Assembly (NCBI RefSeq): GCF_002572525.1
Contig: NZ_PDBS01000001.1
Location: 744,001 to 808,000 of the forward strand
DNA: 64,000 nucleotides
Direction of reading: 5' to 3'
DNA from: Natrinema sp. CBA1119
GTDB taxonomy: Archaea > Halobacteriota > Halobacteria > Halobacteriales > Natrialbaceae
Positions 27,555-35,709 of this stretch are shown in pieces. Position 1 is the stretch's first letter; every line of letters begins with the position of its first letter. Under the pieces are notes generated by a model. That model worked only from the letters and a program-made list of their open reading frames with translations. It searched no databases and had not been told where the DNA came from. Made by a program: the position numbers and the translations under genes.

Positions 27555-27878
27555 TTACGCGCCGGTGGGAGACCCGCGGTCGGATCCGGCCGTGATCGCC
27601 TCGACGGCTGGCGAGCCGTCGACCGAAATCGTGACGTCGTCGGCGCAGTCCACGGCGACCGCGTGGCCGTCGTAGGTGAACTCGAGCCGGCCGCGTCGGG
27701 GGCCGCCGCGTCGGGTCGGCTCGAAGAGGGCGTCCAGCGAATCGGGGTCGATCCACTCGTAGAGGGGCGGCAACTCGATCGGATCCGCGCCCCGGTGCGC
27801 TGCAACAGCGTGAATGACGGCGATGTGTAGCGGCTCGTCGATGTCGTCGCCGGTCGATCCGCTGAATGAGGAAGTCAC
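27555..27878 (-). CDS. HalOD1 output domain protein
   Basis: A 107-residue HalOD1-type protein with a GTG start at 27878 (VTSSFSGSTGDDIDEP). The core VIHAVAAHRGADPIELPPLYEWIDPDSLDALF and the strand LEFTYDGHAVAVDCADDVTISV match the paralog at 19594. No receiver domain is attached. It is convergent with tgtA, and the gap between (27330-27554) is empty. Signalling role inferred from family only. Confidence 0.75.
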   Translation of the reverse strand: MTSSFSGSTGDDIDEPLHIAVIHAVAAHRGADPIELPPLYEWIDPDSLDALFEPTRRGGPRRGRLEFTYDGHAVAVDCADDVTISVDGSPAVEAITAGSDRGSPTGA

Positions 27879-28046
27879 GACGTATTCGAACGGACGGGGA
27901 GATAAAAGGGCAGCGGCGATTCGAGAGCCGTGCTCGTCCGTCGCGCCGTCGGGGAAAAGCGTTTCCGACACGCGGTGATCGCCCCCGGTCACCGACGCAC
28001 CGGCGGAATCGGAACATGGAAGCCCCACGCGCCGGCCCGTTTCAGT

Positions 28047-28403
28047 ATGCTCGATCAAGCGGTGCTCGGTATCGGCCTGCTCGTCGTCCTCGTGATCGGC
28101 TCGTGGGTAGTCAAACGGATCCGCGGTGGCTCCGCGGACGAGCGGCAATCTCGGGACCGTCACAAAGCGGCCCAGAAACGCGACCCACCGGTCGAGATCG
28201 GCGACGTCGAGACCGTCGCTATCAGCGAGTTTACCGACCACCACTCCGGCGAGCGACAAGCGGTCGGCAAGATCGAAGGGTTCGTCGTCTTCGTCGAGGA
28301 CGTTCCCGGGGGCTGCGAGCCGACCGACGTGATCCGGATCAAAGTCCTCTCGTTCAACCGCGGGCACACGTCGGCGACCGCGACGTTCCTCGAGACCGCC
28401 TAA
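28047..28403 (+). CDS. TRAM domain protein with N-terminal membrane anchor
   Basis: A 118-residue protein. Residues 2-20 (MLDQAVLGIGLLVVLVIGSW) form one hydrophobic segment, and residues 50-118 form a TRAM beta-barrel (VGKIEGFVVFVEDVPGGCEP, DVIRIKVLSFNRGHTSATA). TRAM domains bind RNA, usually in tRNA-modifying enzymes, and stand-alone archaeal TRAM proteins can act as RNA chaperones. The ATG at 28047 is chosen because it starts at the anchor. Membrane-tethered RNA binding is inference. Confidence 0.75.
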   Translation: MLDQAVLGIGLLVVLVIGSWVVKRIRGGSADERQSRDRHKAAQKRDPPVEIGDVETVAISEFTDHHSGERQAVGKIEGFVVFVEDVPGGCEPTDVIRIKVLSFNRGHTSATATFLETA

Positions 28404-28443
28404 AGTGCCAACTGAAACGGTTCACACACTGATCGCCGATGCG

Positions 28444-30453
28444 TTACGCTCGCCGTCGAAGCACGAGCGCCGTTAGCAACCCGGCGATCGACGCGAGTCC
28501 GATCCCGATTCCGAAGCCGGGAACGCTATCGGAACCGTCGTCTTCGTCCTCGTCGCCGCTTTCCGCCGTGTTTTCGTCGTCCTGCGTCTCGAGGAACTCG
28601 CTCATTTCGTCGGTCTCGATCGTCGGCAGCTCGTCGTCCCACTCGCCGGCCCGGTGGACGGTGGTCTCGGAGTCGACCACGTCGAACTGCTCGAGATCGG
28701 ATTTCGACGCCGACGCGGTGTCGACTTCGCCCATATCGTCGACGTGAACGTACATCGACGCGGTGTCTCCGTCCTGTTCGGTCGCGATTCCGCTGATAGC
28801 CATGCTCTCGCTGACCGTCTCGGTGAGCGTACTCATGTCGTCGAACCGCGCCCCGCCTTCGACGCGCACCGTGCCGTCGTCGATACCCGCATCGACGCGG
28901 GCGACCTCGAGTTCGGATTCTGCCAGCGCCGAAACGAACTGGTCGGCTTCCGGGGACGTCGGCGACGTCGGTCCGGTCTGGGCCGACTGCGCCCAGTTTT
29001 TGACCGCCTGACTGGCCAGATCCTCGGCCCCGAGTTCGAACTCGCCGTCGATCGCGAGCTGGTCACCGTCGGTTTCGGCCGACAGGTCGAACGTGACGTC
29101 GTTCGGACGGTCGACGCCTCGAGACTCGAGTTCGTCGATGTAGGCGTCCCAATTATCGGTGTCGCTCGTCAGTGAGGCGTCGAGCGTCATCTCGTCGGAC
29201 GACGTCTGTTCGATCGAGCCGTCCCAGGTGAGTTTCGTATCGAGATCCGCCGCCTGCTGGGCTTCGATAGCCGTTCGTGCGTTCTCGAGTTGGTCCTCCG
29301 GTAGCTGGTCGTCCGTGGCGGTCGCTTCCGCGAGGTCGAACATCGCGACCGTGAGTTCGTTGTAGTTCTCGAGCGCGACGTCCCACTCGACATCCATCGA
29401 ACTACCGCTCGCGTCCATCGTGAACGAGAGGGTCTCGATCTCGAGATCGGTGACGCTGGTTGCGACCTCCTGTGCGTCCGATCGGCTGAGATCGGTTGTC
29501 GGATCGTTCGCCAGCTGATCCGTGAGCTGCTCTTCGATGCCGTCGTCGATGCCAGTGTACTCGACGGTGAATGCGATGTCGAGTCGGTGTTGGCCGTCGG
29601 ATCGTTCTTCGAAGTCGTAGCTCGTGAGCTCGATGTTGCTGGTCCCGCCCAGCATCGCGGCGTAGACGCCGTATTGCTGTTGAAGCGTCTGCTCGGCCTG
29701 TTCGCGCGTCTCCCACTGATCAGCCGTCCAGCTGGTAACGGTTCGTTCCTGGCTGACACCGACTTCGTAGCCGTTGTTCGTCTCCTGCAGTGAGGCGTCG
29801 AGATACTCGTCAGCCCCGTCGGCACCCGACGCTCCGGGCGAGTCGACCGACACGTTCCCGCTCGTTTCGAGTCGGTCCGCCGTCGCGGTGACGTGACCGT
29901 TCGTACTGACCGCTCCGGTCGTCGTCGCCTCGCTGTCGAACGTACCGGACGCGGATCCCTCGAACTCGTTCGTCTCTTCGGAGACTTCGCCGGAGACGTC
30001 GAGTTCGAAGTTCTCGAGGTCCTCGGGTTGCTGCATGACCATCGAACCGCTCCCGGAGAGACCCTGCTGATCGAGGATCGCCGAGACGTTCGCCGATTCC
30101 AGCTCGTCGTCGGGGTTCTCGATGTCGTCGACCACCAGCATGTGGACCAGTCCTTCGCTGACGTCCATGCCCATCTCGAGCGTGTCGACGTCCGTTTCAT
30201 CGTCGTAGCGAAGGACGGCGCTGTCGTTCTCCCCGAGGTAGATCTCGTCGGCCGAACCGAGTTGCGATTCGGCTTGCGAGATCGAGTCGTACGATTCGAA
30301 TTCGGGCTCCGGCTCGGTCGCTTCGACGGTCGTCGTCATTCCCCCGAAGACGATCGGCAGCCCGATCGTCGCTACCCCAACGACTGCGACCAGAAACACG
30401 GCCAGAAACGCTCTGAACCCGTCCGTCGATCGCAGCTTTGTTTCCGATGACAT
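28444..30453 (-). CDS. PGF-CTERM surface protein
   Basis: A 669-residue exported protein. The N-terminal hydrophobic segment (about 14-37, FLAVFLVAVVGVATIGLPIV) is a signal or anchor. The body is very acidic, rich in Ser and Thr with repeated beta-type segments, and has several NxS/T sequons. The C-terminus has the PGF-CTERM signature: DDGSDSVPGFG, a hydrophobic helix and LRRRA, the signal for archaeosortase ArtA processing and lipid attachment. So it is a cell-surface protein. The body matches no enzyme that I recognise. It lies between tgtA and arcS but is unlikely to share their role. Confidence 0.8.
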   Translation of the reverse strand: MSSETKLRSTDGFRAFLAVFLVAVVGVATIGLPIVFGGMTTTVEATEPEPEFESYDSISQAESQLGSADEIYLGENDSAVLRYDDETDVDTLEMGMDVSEGLVHMLVVDDIENPDDELESANVSAILDQQGLSGSGSMVMQQPEDLENFELDVSGEVSEETNEFEGSASGTFDSEATTTGAVSTNGHVTATADRLETSGNVSVDSPGASGADGADEYLDASLQETNNGYEVGVSQERTVTSWTADQWETREQAEQTLQQQYGVYAAMLGGTSNIELTSYDFEERSDGQHRLDIAFTVEYTGIDDGIEEQLTDQLANDPTTDLSRSDAQEVATSVTDLEIETLSFTMDASGSSMDVEWDVALENYNELTVAMFDLAEATATDDQLPEDQLENARTAIEAQQAADLDTKLTWDGSIEQTSSDEMTLDASLTSDTDNWDAYIDELESRGVDRPNDVTFDLSAETDGDQLAIDGEFELGAEDLASQAVKNWAQSAQTGPTSPTSPEADQFVSALAESELEVARVDAGIDDGTVRVEGGARFDDMSTLTETVSESMAISGIATEQDGDTASMYVHVDDMGEVDTASASKSDLEQFDVVDSETTVHRAGEWDDELPTIETDEMSEFLETQDDENTAESGDEDEDDGSDSVPGFGIGIGLASIAGLLTALVLRRRA

Positions 30454-30709
30454 ATAGGTAGACCTCCAACTGGAAGTGCTTAAAGGTTAATTTTCTAAAC
30501 CATGCATCGATGGATTCAGCTCTCGCTATCAGTAATCCGCACCAAAATTCTCACGATAAACGACGGGTATGTGGCCCGTGAATCGCTCGTAGGAGTACCC
30601 AGATCCGTCGCCTCGAGGCGTTCGCCGGCAGTTCGAGCGCGCTCGGAATCCGGCCGTGGGGACCGCTCGCTATCGACAACCTCTTTCGCTCGCCGCGGTC
30701 ATATCGAGT

Positions 30710-32461
30710 ATGACCGATTATTTCGAAGTACACGAGCGTGACGGGGCCGCGCGCGTGGGCGAACTCCGCCTCTCTTCGCCGGTGACGACGCCCGCACTCG
30801 TAGACGACGTCCTCGAGGACGCGGGTTCGCTCTGGAGCGAGGATCGCGAGATTCCCGCGGGCGACGAGTCGCGGCTCACGGTGCTTCCCCACCGGGCGTT
30901 CCCCGGCGGCACCGCCGAGGAAGTCCAGGAATCCTTCGCCGTCGACGCCCCCGACGTCGAGTATCCCAGCGTCGCTGTCGTCTCGAGCGAGAGCGTCGAA
31001 TCCCAGGGGACGGACGCCTACGCCCTCTCGAACGTCCAGTCGGTGATGGGTCACGGCGCTGCGCTAGTCGAGGCCGTCGTGGCCGCCCGCGAGGCGATCC
31101 CCGCCGACACCGCCCTGCTGTTTTCCGGCGTCGCGACGCCGCGGAACGTCGCCCTGCTGGCCTACGCCGGCGTCGATCTGTTCGACGAGACCGCCGCGGT
31201 CGTGAGAGGCACCGAGGGCCGCTATCTGACGACCGACGAGGCGTACTTCCTCGAGGACCTCGAGGAGCTCCCCTGTTCGTGTCCCGCCTGCCAACAGCCC
31301 CGCGAGGAGTTTACGCGCGAGGACTGTGCGGACCACAACGGCAACGTCCTCGAGGCAGAACTGGCGATCGTCCGCCGTCGGATCCGGGACGGCCGCCTCC
31401 GGGATTACGTCGAGGGACAGGCCCGCCACGACCAGTGGCTCACTGCCGCGATGCGCGAACTCGACTCGCAGTGGGGGTATCTCGAGGAGCGCACGCCCAT
31501 CCTCCGCGATGCCCAGATCGACGCCGCGTCCGCGGACACCCTTCGCCGGGTGGAGATCCAGCGCTTCGCCGATCGAGTGACGACGCGGTACCGGAACCGC
31601 TTCCAGAATCCGCTCGTGCTGGTCCCGTGTTCGGCCGCCAAACCCTACAGCGAGTCCCAGAGCCACCGCCAGTTCCACGACGCGATTCAGTGGCGCGCCC
31701 ACCTCGTCTCGATGACCAGCCCCATCGGCGTCGTCCCGCAGGAACTCGAGACGACCTACCCCGCCCAGCACTACGACACTGTCGTGACCGGCCGCTGGTC
31801 CGAAGACGAAAAGCAATTCGTCGCCGATGTCCTGCAGCGCTACCTCGAGCGCAACGAGTATCCGGAGATCATCGCCCACGTTCCCGACGAGGGCTACCGC
31901 GACATCGTCGAACGCGTCGAGGACCGACTCGACCTCAATATCACCTACACGGTCGCCGAACACCCGACCGACGACGAGTCGCTCGCGAACCTCTCGCAAG
32001 CGCTGTCGGGCGAACTGAAGTACCCGAAGCGCGAGCGCGAGCACAACACCGTCCGCGCCCTCGCGGACTACCTGCTGGGCGACGGTGCCGGCGACGACCT
32101 CTTCGAGGACATCCAGACGACCGGTCGCTACCCCAAGATCCAGGTTCGCGATCGCGAGGAGACCCAGCTCGCGACGATGGTTCCCCAGTACGGCACCCTG
32201 TCCTTTACGCTCGCGGGGGCGAGGCGGTGGCTCGAGAGCGATGCGCCGACGAAGCGCGTCGAGATCGACGGCTTCGTCCCACACGGCAGCGTGCTCGCGC
32301 CGGGCGTCGTCGACGCCGACGAGGACATCCGCGTCGGCGACGAGGTGGTCGTCGAGGGACCGAAGGCGTTCGCCGTCGGCCGCGCCGAGATGTTCGGCCG
32401 CGAAATGGTCGAGAGCACGCGCGGTATCGCCTCCGAAATCCGCCACGTCGAGGAGAAGTGA
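30710..32461 (+). CDS. arcS: Archaeosine synthase subunit ArcS (TgtA2)
   Basis: A 583-residue TGT paralog. The barrel part is degenerate, but the zinc site CSCPACQ and ADHNGN is present. The middle domain begins NPLVLVPCSAAKPYSESQSH, and a C-terminal PUA domain (about 510-583) shows KRVEIDGFVPHGSVLAPGV and DEDIRVGDEVVVEG. It adds lysine to preQ0-tRNA for archaeosine formation with RaSEA. Start at 30710 (MTDYFEVHERDG). It completes the RaSEA, tgtA, arcS set within 8 kb. Confidence 0.92.
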   Translation: MTDYFEVHERDGAARVGELRLSSPVTTPALVDDVLEDAGSLWSEDREIPAGDESRLTVLPHRAFPGGTAEEVQESFAVDAPDVEYPSVAVVSSESVESQGTDAYALSNVQSVMGHGAALVEAVVAAREAIPADTALLFSGVATPRNVALLAYAGVDLFDETAAVVRGTEGRYLTTDEAYFLEDLEELPCSCPACQQPREEFTREDCADHNGNVLEAELAIVRRRIRDGRLRDYVEGQARHDQWLTAAMRELDSQWGYLEERTPILRDAQIDAASADTLRRVEIQRFADRVTTRYRNRFQNPLVLVPCSAAKPYSESQSHRQFHDAIQWRAHLVSMTSPIGVVPQELETTYPAQHYDTVVTGRWSEDEKQFVADVLQRYLERNEYPEIIAHVPDEGYRDIVERVEDRLDLNITYTVAEHPTDDESLANLSQALSGELKYPKREREHNTVRALADYLLGDGAGDDLFEDIQTTGRYPKIQVRDREETQLATMVPQYGTLSFTLAGARRWLESDAPTKRVEIDGFVPHGSVLAPGVVDADEDIRVGDEVVVEGPKAFAVGRAEMFGREMVESTRGIASEIRHVEEK

Positions 32462-32577
32462 ACGAGAGAATATCGTCGCCACCCGAGCGGTTCGTGATTC
32501 TCGACTCGGTCGTCTCTCTCGGACCTATCTGCCGACTCTCTGCCCGTCTCCGATACTCCTCCTGAGCCAGCGGTGGA

Positions 32578-32766
32578 TTAGCGGTTCGTCGCGTCGGACC
32601 CGCAGCCACAGCGCTCGGAGACGTTCTCTCGACAGGACGGACACCGACAGCCGTTCACGAATCGGTTGACGGAACGGCCACACTCCGGACACTCCCAGAT
32701 GCTGGAATTCGACGTTCCCGTCACTGTCGGACCCTGATTCCGACGAGACGCAAAGGTGTTTCCCAT
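32578..32766 (-). CDS. Small double zinc-ribbon protein
   Basis: A 62-residue protein with three Cys clusters: CPECG at about 26-30, CRCPSC at about 40-45, and CGCG near 53-56. The first two pairs are spaced as in a zinc ribbon. It has a basic linker and no TM segment. Convergent with arcS and divergent from the SdpI-like gene. Function unknown. Confidence 0.65.
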   Translation of the reverse strand: MGNTFASRRNQGPTVTGTSNSSIWECPECGRSVNRFVNGCRCPSCRENVSERCGCGSDATNR

Positions 32767-32887
32767 CGTCTCAGCTCGAGAGAAACGATCCAACGCCGAA
32801 GTCGTCGGTAGCGACGGACGGCCCCGCCGGTCTCGTTCCGCCGCTCGGCCCCGTTCATTGATACGGAGCGGCGCCGTAGTAACGAGT

Positions 32888-33559
32888 GTGAAGACGACGC
32901 ACCGACTGACGCTCGCGGGCGCGTTCGTCGTCCTCGCCGGCGTCGCCAGTCTTCTCGCTGCACCGGAGCTGTCCGACCCGCTCGTGACCCGCTGGAACGC
33001 CGCCGGTGAGCCGGACGGGACGATGTCGAAGACGCTCGGTCTCGCGTTCGTTCCCGTCCTCTCGGCGGCGCTGGTGGCGCTCCTCGCAGCGGTCCCTCGC
33101 ATCGACCCGCTCGGTGAGAACGTCGACGCGTTCCGAGCCGCGTACGACTGGTTCGTCGTCGCCTTCGCGGGGTTCATGTTCGTCCTCCACGCCGGCATCC
33201 TCGCGTTCAACCTCGGCTACGAGTTCGATTTTACGCTCCTCGTCCTCGGTTCGGTCGCCGTCCTCTTCTACGGCGTCGGCGCGTTGCTCACCCGCGCGGA
33301 GCCCAACTGGTTCGTCGGTATCCGCACGCCGTGGACGCTCAGTAGCGAGGCAGTCTGGGAGCGCACGCACGAACTCGGCGGCCGGCTGTTCAAGCTCACC
33401 GCGGTCGTTTCGCTGATCGGCCTCTTCTTCGGGGAGTACGCCGTCTACTTCCTCGTGGTGCCCGCGCTCCTGACGGCCGCGATCACTACCGCGTACTCGT
33501 ACTATCTCTACGAACGTCTCGAGCGCGACACGGAGTCGTCCTCGAACGCCGGCGTCTAA
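32888..33559 (+). CDS. SdpI/DUF1648-type membrane protein
   Basis: A 223-residue integral membrane protein with about six hydrophobic segments. The N-terminal part has the DUF1648 signature (LVTRWNAAGEPDGTMSK), and the later part has the SdpI block NWFVGIRTPWTLSSEAVWERTHELGGRLF. SdpI in Bacillus gives immunity to the SdpC toxin; archaeal members are of unknown role. GTG start at 32888 (VKTTHRLTLAG), immediately before the first TM helix. No toxin gene is adjacent. Confidence 0.85.
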   Translation: MKTTHRLTLAGAFVVLAGVASLLAAPELSDPLVTRWNAAGEPDGTMSKTLGLAFVPVLSAALVALLAAVPRIDPLGENVDAFRAAYDWFVVAFAGFMFVLHAGILAFNLGYEFDFTLLVLGSVAVLFYGVGALLTRAEPNWFVGIRTPWTLSSEAVWERTHELGGRLFKLTAVVSLIGLFFGEYAVYFLVVPALLTAAITTAYSYYLYERLERDTESSSNAGV

Positions 33560-33637
33560 GATCGCACTCTCGAAAACGCCGCCATCGTGCGCCTTCGACC
33601 CGGAGCCGTGCCGGAAAGCCGAGTCGCTCGAGACGGG

Positions 33638-33775
33638 TCACTCCCCGGAACGGCCGGGACACGACTTGAGCAGGTGCTCGTGATAGGCGGCCGCCGGGAC
33701 CCGTTCCCCGCAGAGGTCACACTCGCGGTCACCGCCATCGCGATCGTCGGTCACGATCAGTGGTTTCATCCTCAT
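33638..33775 (-). CDS. Small zinc-finger protein
   Basis: A 45-residue protein (start 33775, MRMKPLIVTDDRDGGDRECD). CDLCGERVPAAAYHEHLLKSC provides Cys, Cys, His, His and Cys ligands, a C2H2/C2HC-like knuckle. Convergent with the SdpI-like gene. It may be longer at the N-terminus (frame open to 33859), but the upstream residues look unrelated. No function known. Confidence 0.55.
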   Translation of the reverse strand: MRMKPLIVTDDRDGGDRECDLCGERVPAAAYHEHLLKSCPGRSGE

Positions 33776-33952
33776 CGGAATAACTGTCGTGCTTCGTCCG
33801 GGCTCCGTCGTGTGAGCGGCGTTCGGTACGGCCTCGAGGAGACCCAAGACGCCGTTCATCCCGGTTTCGGACCGGTCCGTTTCCGCGACCGACTGTCAAA
33901 TCGTATAGTTGTATTATATACCTACACGACGTACGTAGTACCGGTGACGCAG

Positions 33953-34555
33953 ATGAACAGTATCACAGCAACCACCGGAACCGACGGGGGCTACGCCCTC
34001 GAGAACGACTGGCGACCCCTCGCGATCGCGGGCGGGATCGTCGGGCTGATCGGGATCCTCGCGATGGCCGCCCCGGCCGTCACCGGGCTCTCGGTATCGA
34101 TCGCGCTCGGAGCGCTCCTCGTCGTCAGCGGAATCGTCCACGGCGTCCACGCGTTCACGGCGCGCGGCTGGCGCGGATCGATCTGGCAGACGACGCTCGC
34201 GGCCGTCTCGGTGCTCGCCGGACTGGCCGTCCTCGCGGCCCCCGCGATCGCGCTCGTTACGCTGACGCTCGCGCTCGTGGCGTACCTGGCGATCGACGGG
34301 ATCGCGGAGCTCGCGACGGCCGCACGAATGTCCGGGTCCCGCGGTCGAACATCGGTCGCCGTCAGCGGCGTTATCGCGCTCGTCCTGGCCGGATTCCTCT
34401 GGATCGGCTTCCCGGCCACCGCGGCGTGGGCCGTCGGCCTGCTCGTGGGCGCGAACCTCCTCGTGACCGGGCTCTCGATGGTGGCCGTCGCGATGGCCGC
34501 TCGTCGTCCGATGGACGACGTGACCCCGCCCGCAACCGAGCCTCGCGGCGCGTAA
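33953..34555 (+). CDS. HdeD/DUF308 family membrane protein
   Basis: A 200-residue protein with six hydrophobic helices in three similar pairs, the DUF308 (HdeD) pattern. Marks are the repeated G-x-ALLVVSGIVHGVHAF and LVAYLAIDGIAELATAA segments. HdeD is linked to acid stress in enterobacteria; the haloarchaeal members have no assigned role. Start at 33953 (MNSITATTGTDGG). The upstream region is AT-rich with TTATATACC at about 33915, a likely TATA box. Confidence 0.82.
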   Translation: MNSITATTGTDGGYALENDWRPLAIAGGIVGLIGILAMAAPAVTGLSVSIALGALLVVSGIVHGVHAFTARGWRGSIWQTTLAAVSVLAGLAVLAAPAIALVTLTLALVAYLAIDGIAELATAARMSGSRGRTSVAVSGVIALVLAGFLWIGFPATAAWAVGLLVGANLLVTGLSMVAVAMAARRPMDDVTPPATEPRGA

Positions 34556-34731
34556 TCCGTTTTGCCCGTTCGAACGGACTGATGCGAGCCACACTCGGAC
34601 GGGAGTGTCACTCGAGTTTCGGCGGATCGCCCCGAAGTGTCCGTGCGCGAAGTGAACGGTGGGAAGAACCGACATTCAACGGGGGGAAATAGATTACAAT
34701 TCGGGAACTGTGTGTATGGACTGATACATTC

Positions 34732-34741
34732 TATTTATTAC
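34732..34741 (+). promoter_or_regulatory. TATA box of the regulator at 34764
   Basis: CTATTTATTA centred about 27 bases before the ATG, the usual spacing for a leaderless haloarchaeal transcript. The surrounding 80 bases are clearly richer in A and T than the neighbours. Confidence 0.5.
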
Positions 34742-34763
34742 TCCACGGGGGTATTAGTCGGTA

Positions 34764-35585
34764 ATGGATTTGCAGGAGGAAACACTTATTCGGCTGCTTA
34801 CGGACACCGCTAATCGAGCGATTTTGACCGTTCTCGCTAACGCTTCTCACGGGCTCTCTGTGACCAAACTTTCCGAACGACTCGTTTCGGAGGACGAGGG
34901 GGAATTCGACCAGACGGTCATCTCGCTCCATCACAACTATCTCCCCCGCCTCGACGAAGCGGGATTGATCGAGTACGATCGCGACGAAAACGTCGTCACC
35001 GAGGGGAGCTACTCGGCGGCCGATACCGAATGGATGAACGTCGACGTGCTCGACGAACTGCTCTCACAGTGTGGAACGGGACGCGGAGCAGACGAGCGGA
35101 CTGTTGGACGACTCGAGGGTCGCGAATCCGTGTACGAGTATTGTCGGAAATTGGCCGATAGAGCGACGGACGAACTGTTTCTGATCTATGCCTCTGACGA
35201 GTTACTCGACGAAGAGTGTCTCCCGCACGCAGAGAATGCCATCGATCGAGGAGTCTCGTTACACGCCGGAACGAAAGACCGGGAGACCCGAGAGTTCTTT
35301 CGGGATCGGCTTCCCGACGCGACGATATGGGAGCCACAGATGGACTGGATGTACGAACAGTCGAGCCACCCCAGGGTGAGTCGACTGATCGTCGCCGATC
35401 GAGAGACGGTCGTCGTCGGTCTCTGGGACGAAGACGCGGACGGGACGAAAACGGAGATCGCGATGACCGGTGAGGGAACGACCAATCCCCTGGTGGTCCT
35501 CGTCCGTGAACTGCTCGGCCCTCGACTGGATCACCTCGATTACCAGAGTGACGATTTCTTGGGAGCCCTTCCGTTTGAAACCTGA
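34764..35585 (+). CDS. Winged-helix regulator with TrmB-like sensor part
   Basis: A 273-residue protein. The N-terminal 80 residues form a winged helix (LLTDTANRAILTVLANASHGLSVTKLSERL, then YLPRLDEAGLIEYDRDENVV) of the haloarchaeal DUF7344 type. The C-terminal part (about 110-270; SVYEYCRKLADRATDELFLIYAS, RVSRLIVADRETVVVGLW) resembles the TrmB/PLD-like effector domain. It is probably a ligand-responsive DNA-binding protein. Target genes are not evident. Codon use near the start is more AT-rich than average. Confidence 0.75.
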   Translation: MDLQEETLIRLLTDTANRAILTVLANASHGLSVTKLSERLVSEDEGEFDQTVISLHHNYLPRLDEAGLIEYDRDENVVTEGSYSAADTEWMNVDVLDELLSQCGTGRGADERTVGRLEGRESVYEYCRKLADRATDELFLIYASDELLDEECLPHAENAIDRGVSLHAGTKDRETREFFRDRLPDATIWEPQMDWMYEQSSHPRVSRLIVADRETVVVGLWDEDADGTKTEIAMTGEGTTNPLVVLVRELLGPRLDHLDYQSDDFLGALPFET

Positions 35586-35709
35586 TCGGCAGTATCTGCG
35601 ATGAAGAACGGATTCGGCACCTGCTCCGCCTGTACTGAGCGAGACAGCGGAAACCGCTCCGAAATTACGGCCTCTTGTGATACCCGCTCGTCGAATGAGA
35701 CCCCGACTC

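Noticed and set aside
31064-32482. Long open frame antisense to arcS (472 codons)
   Set aside because: High-GC codon bias produces long frames opposite real genes. The arcS frame has clear domains and motifs; the antisense product has none.
33556-33738. Short minus-strand frame after the SdpI-like gene
   Set aside because: It is another frame of the small zinc-finger region, has no motif of its own and overlaps the better candidate at 33638-33775.
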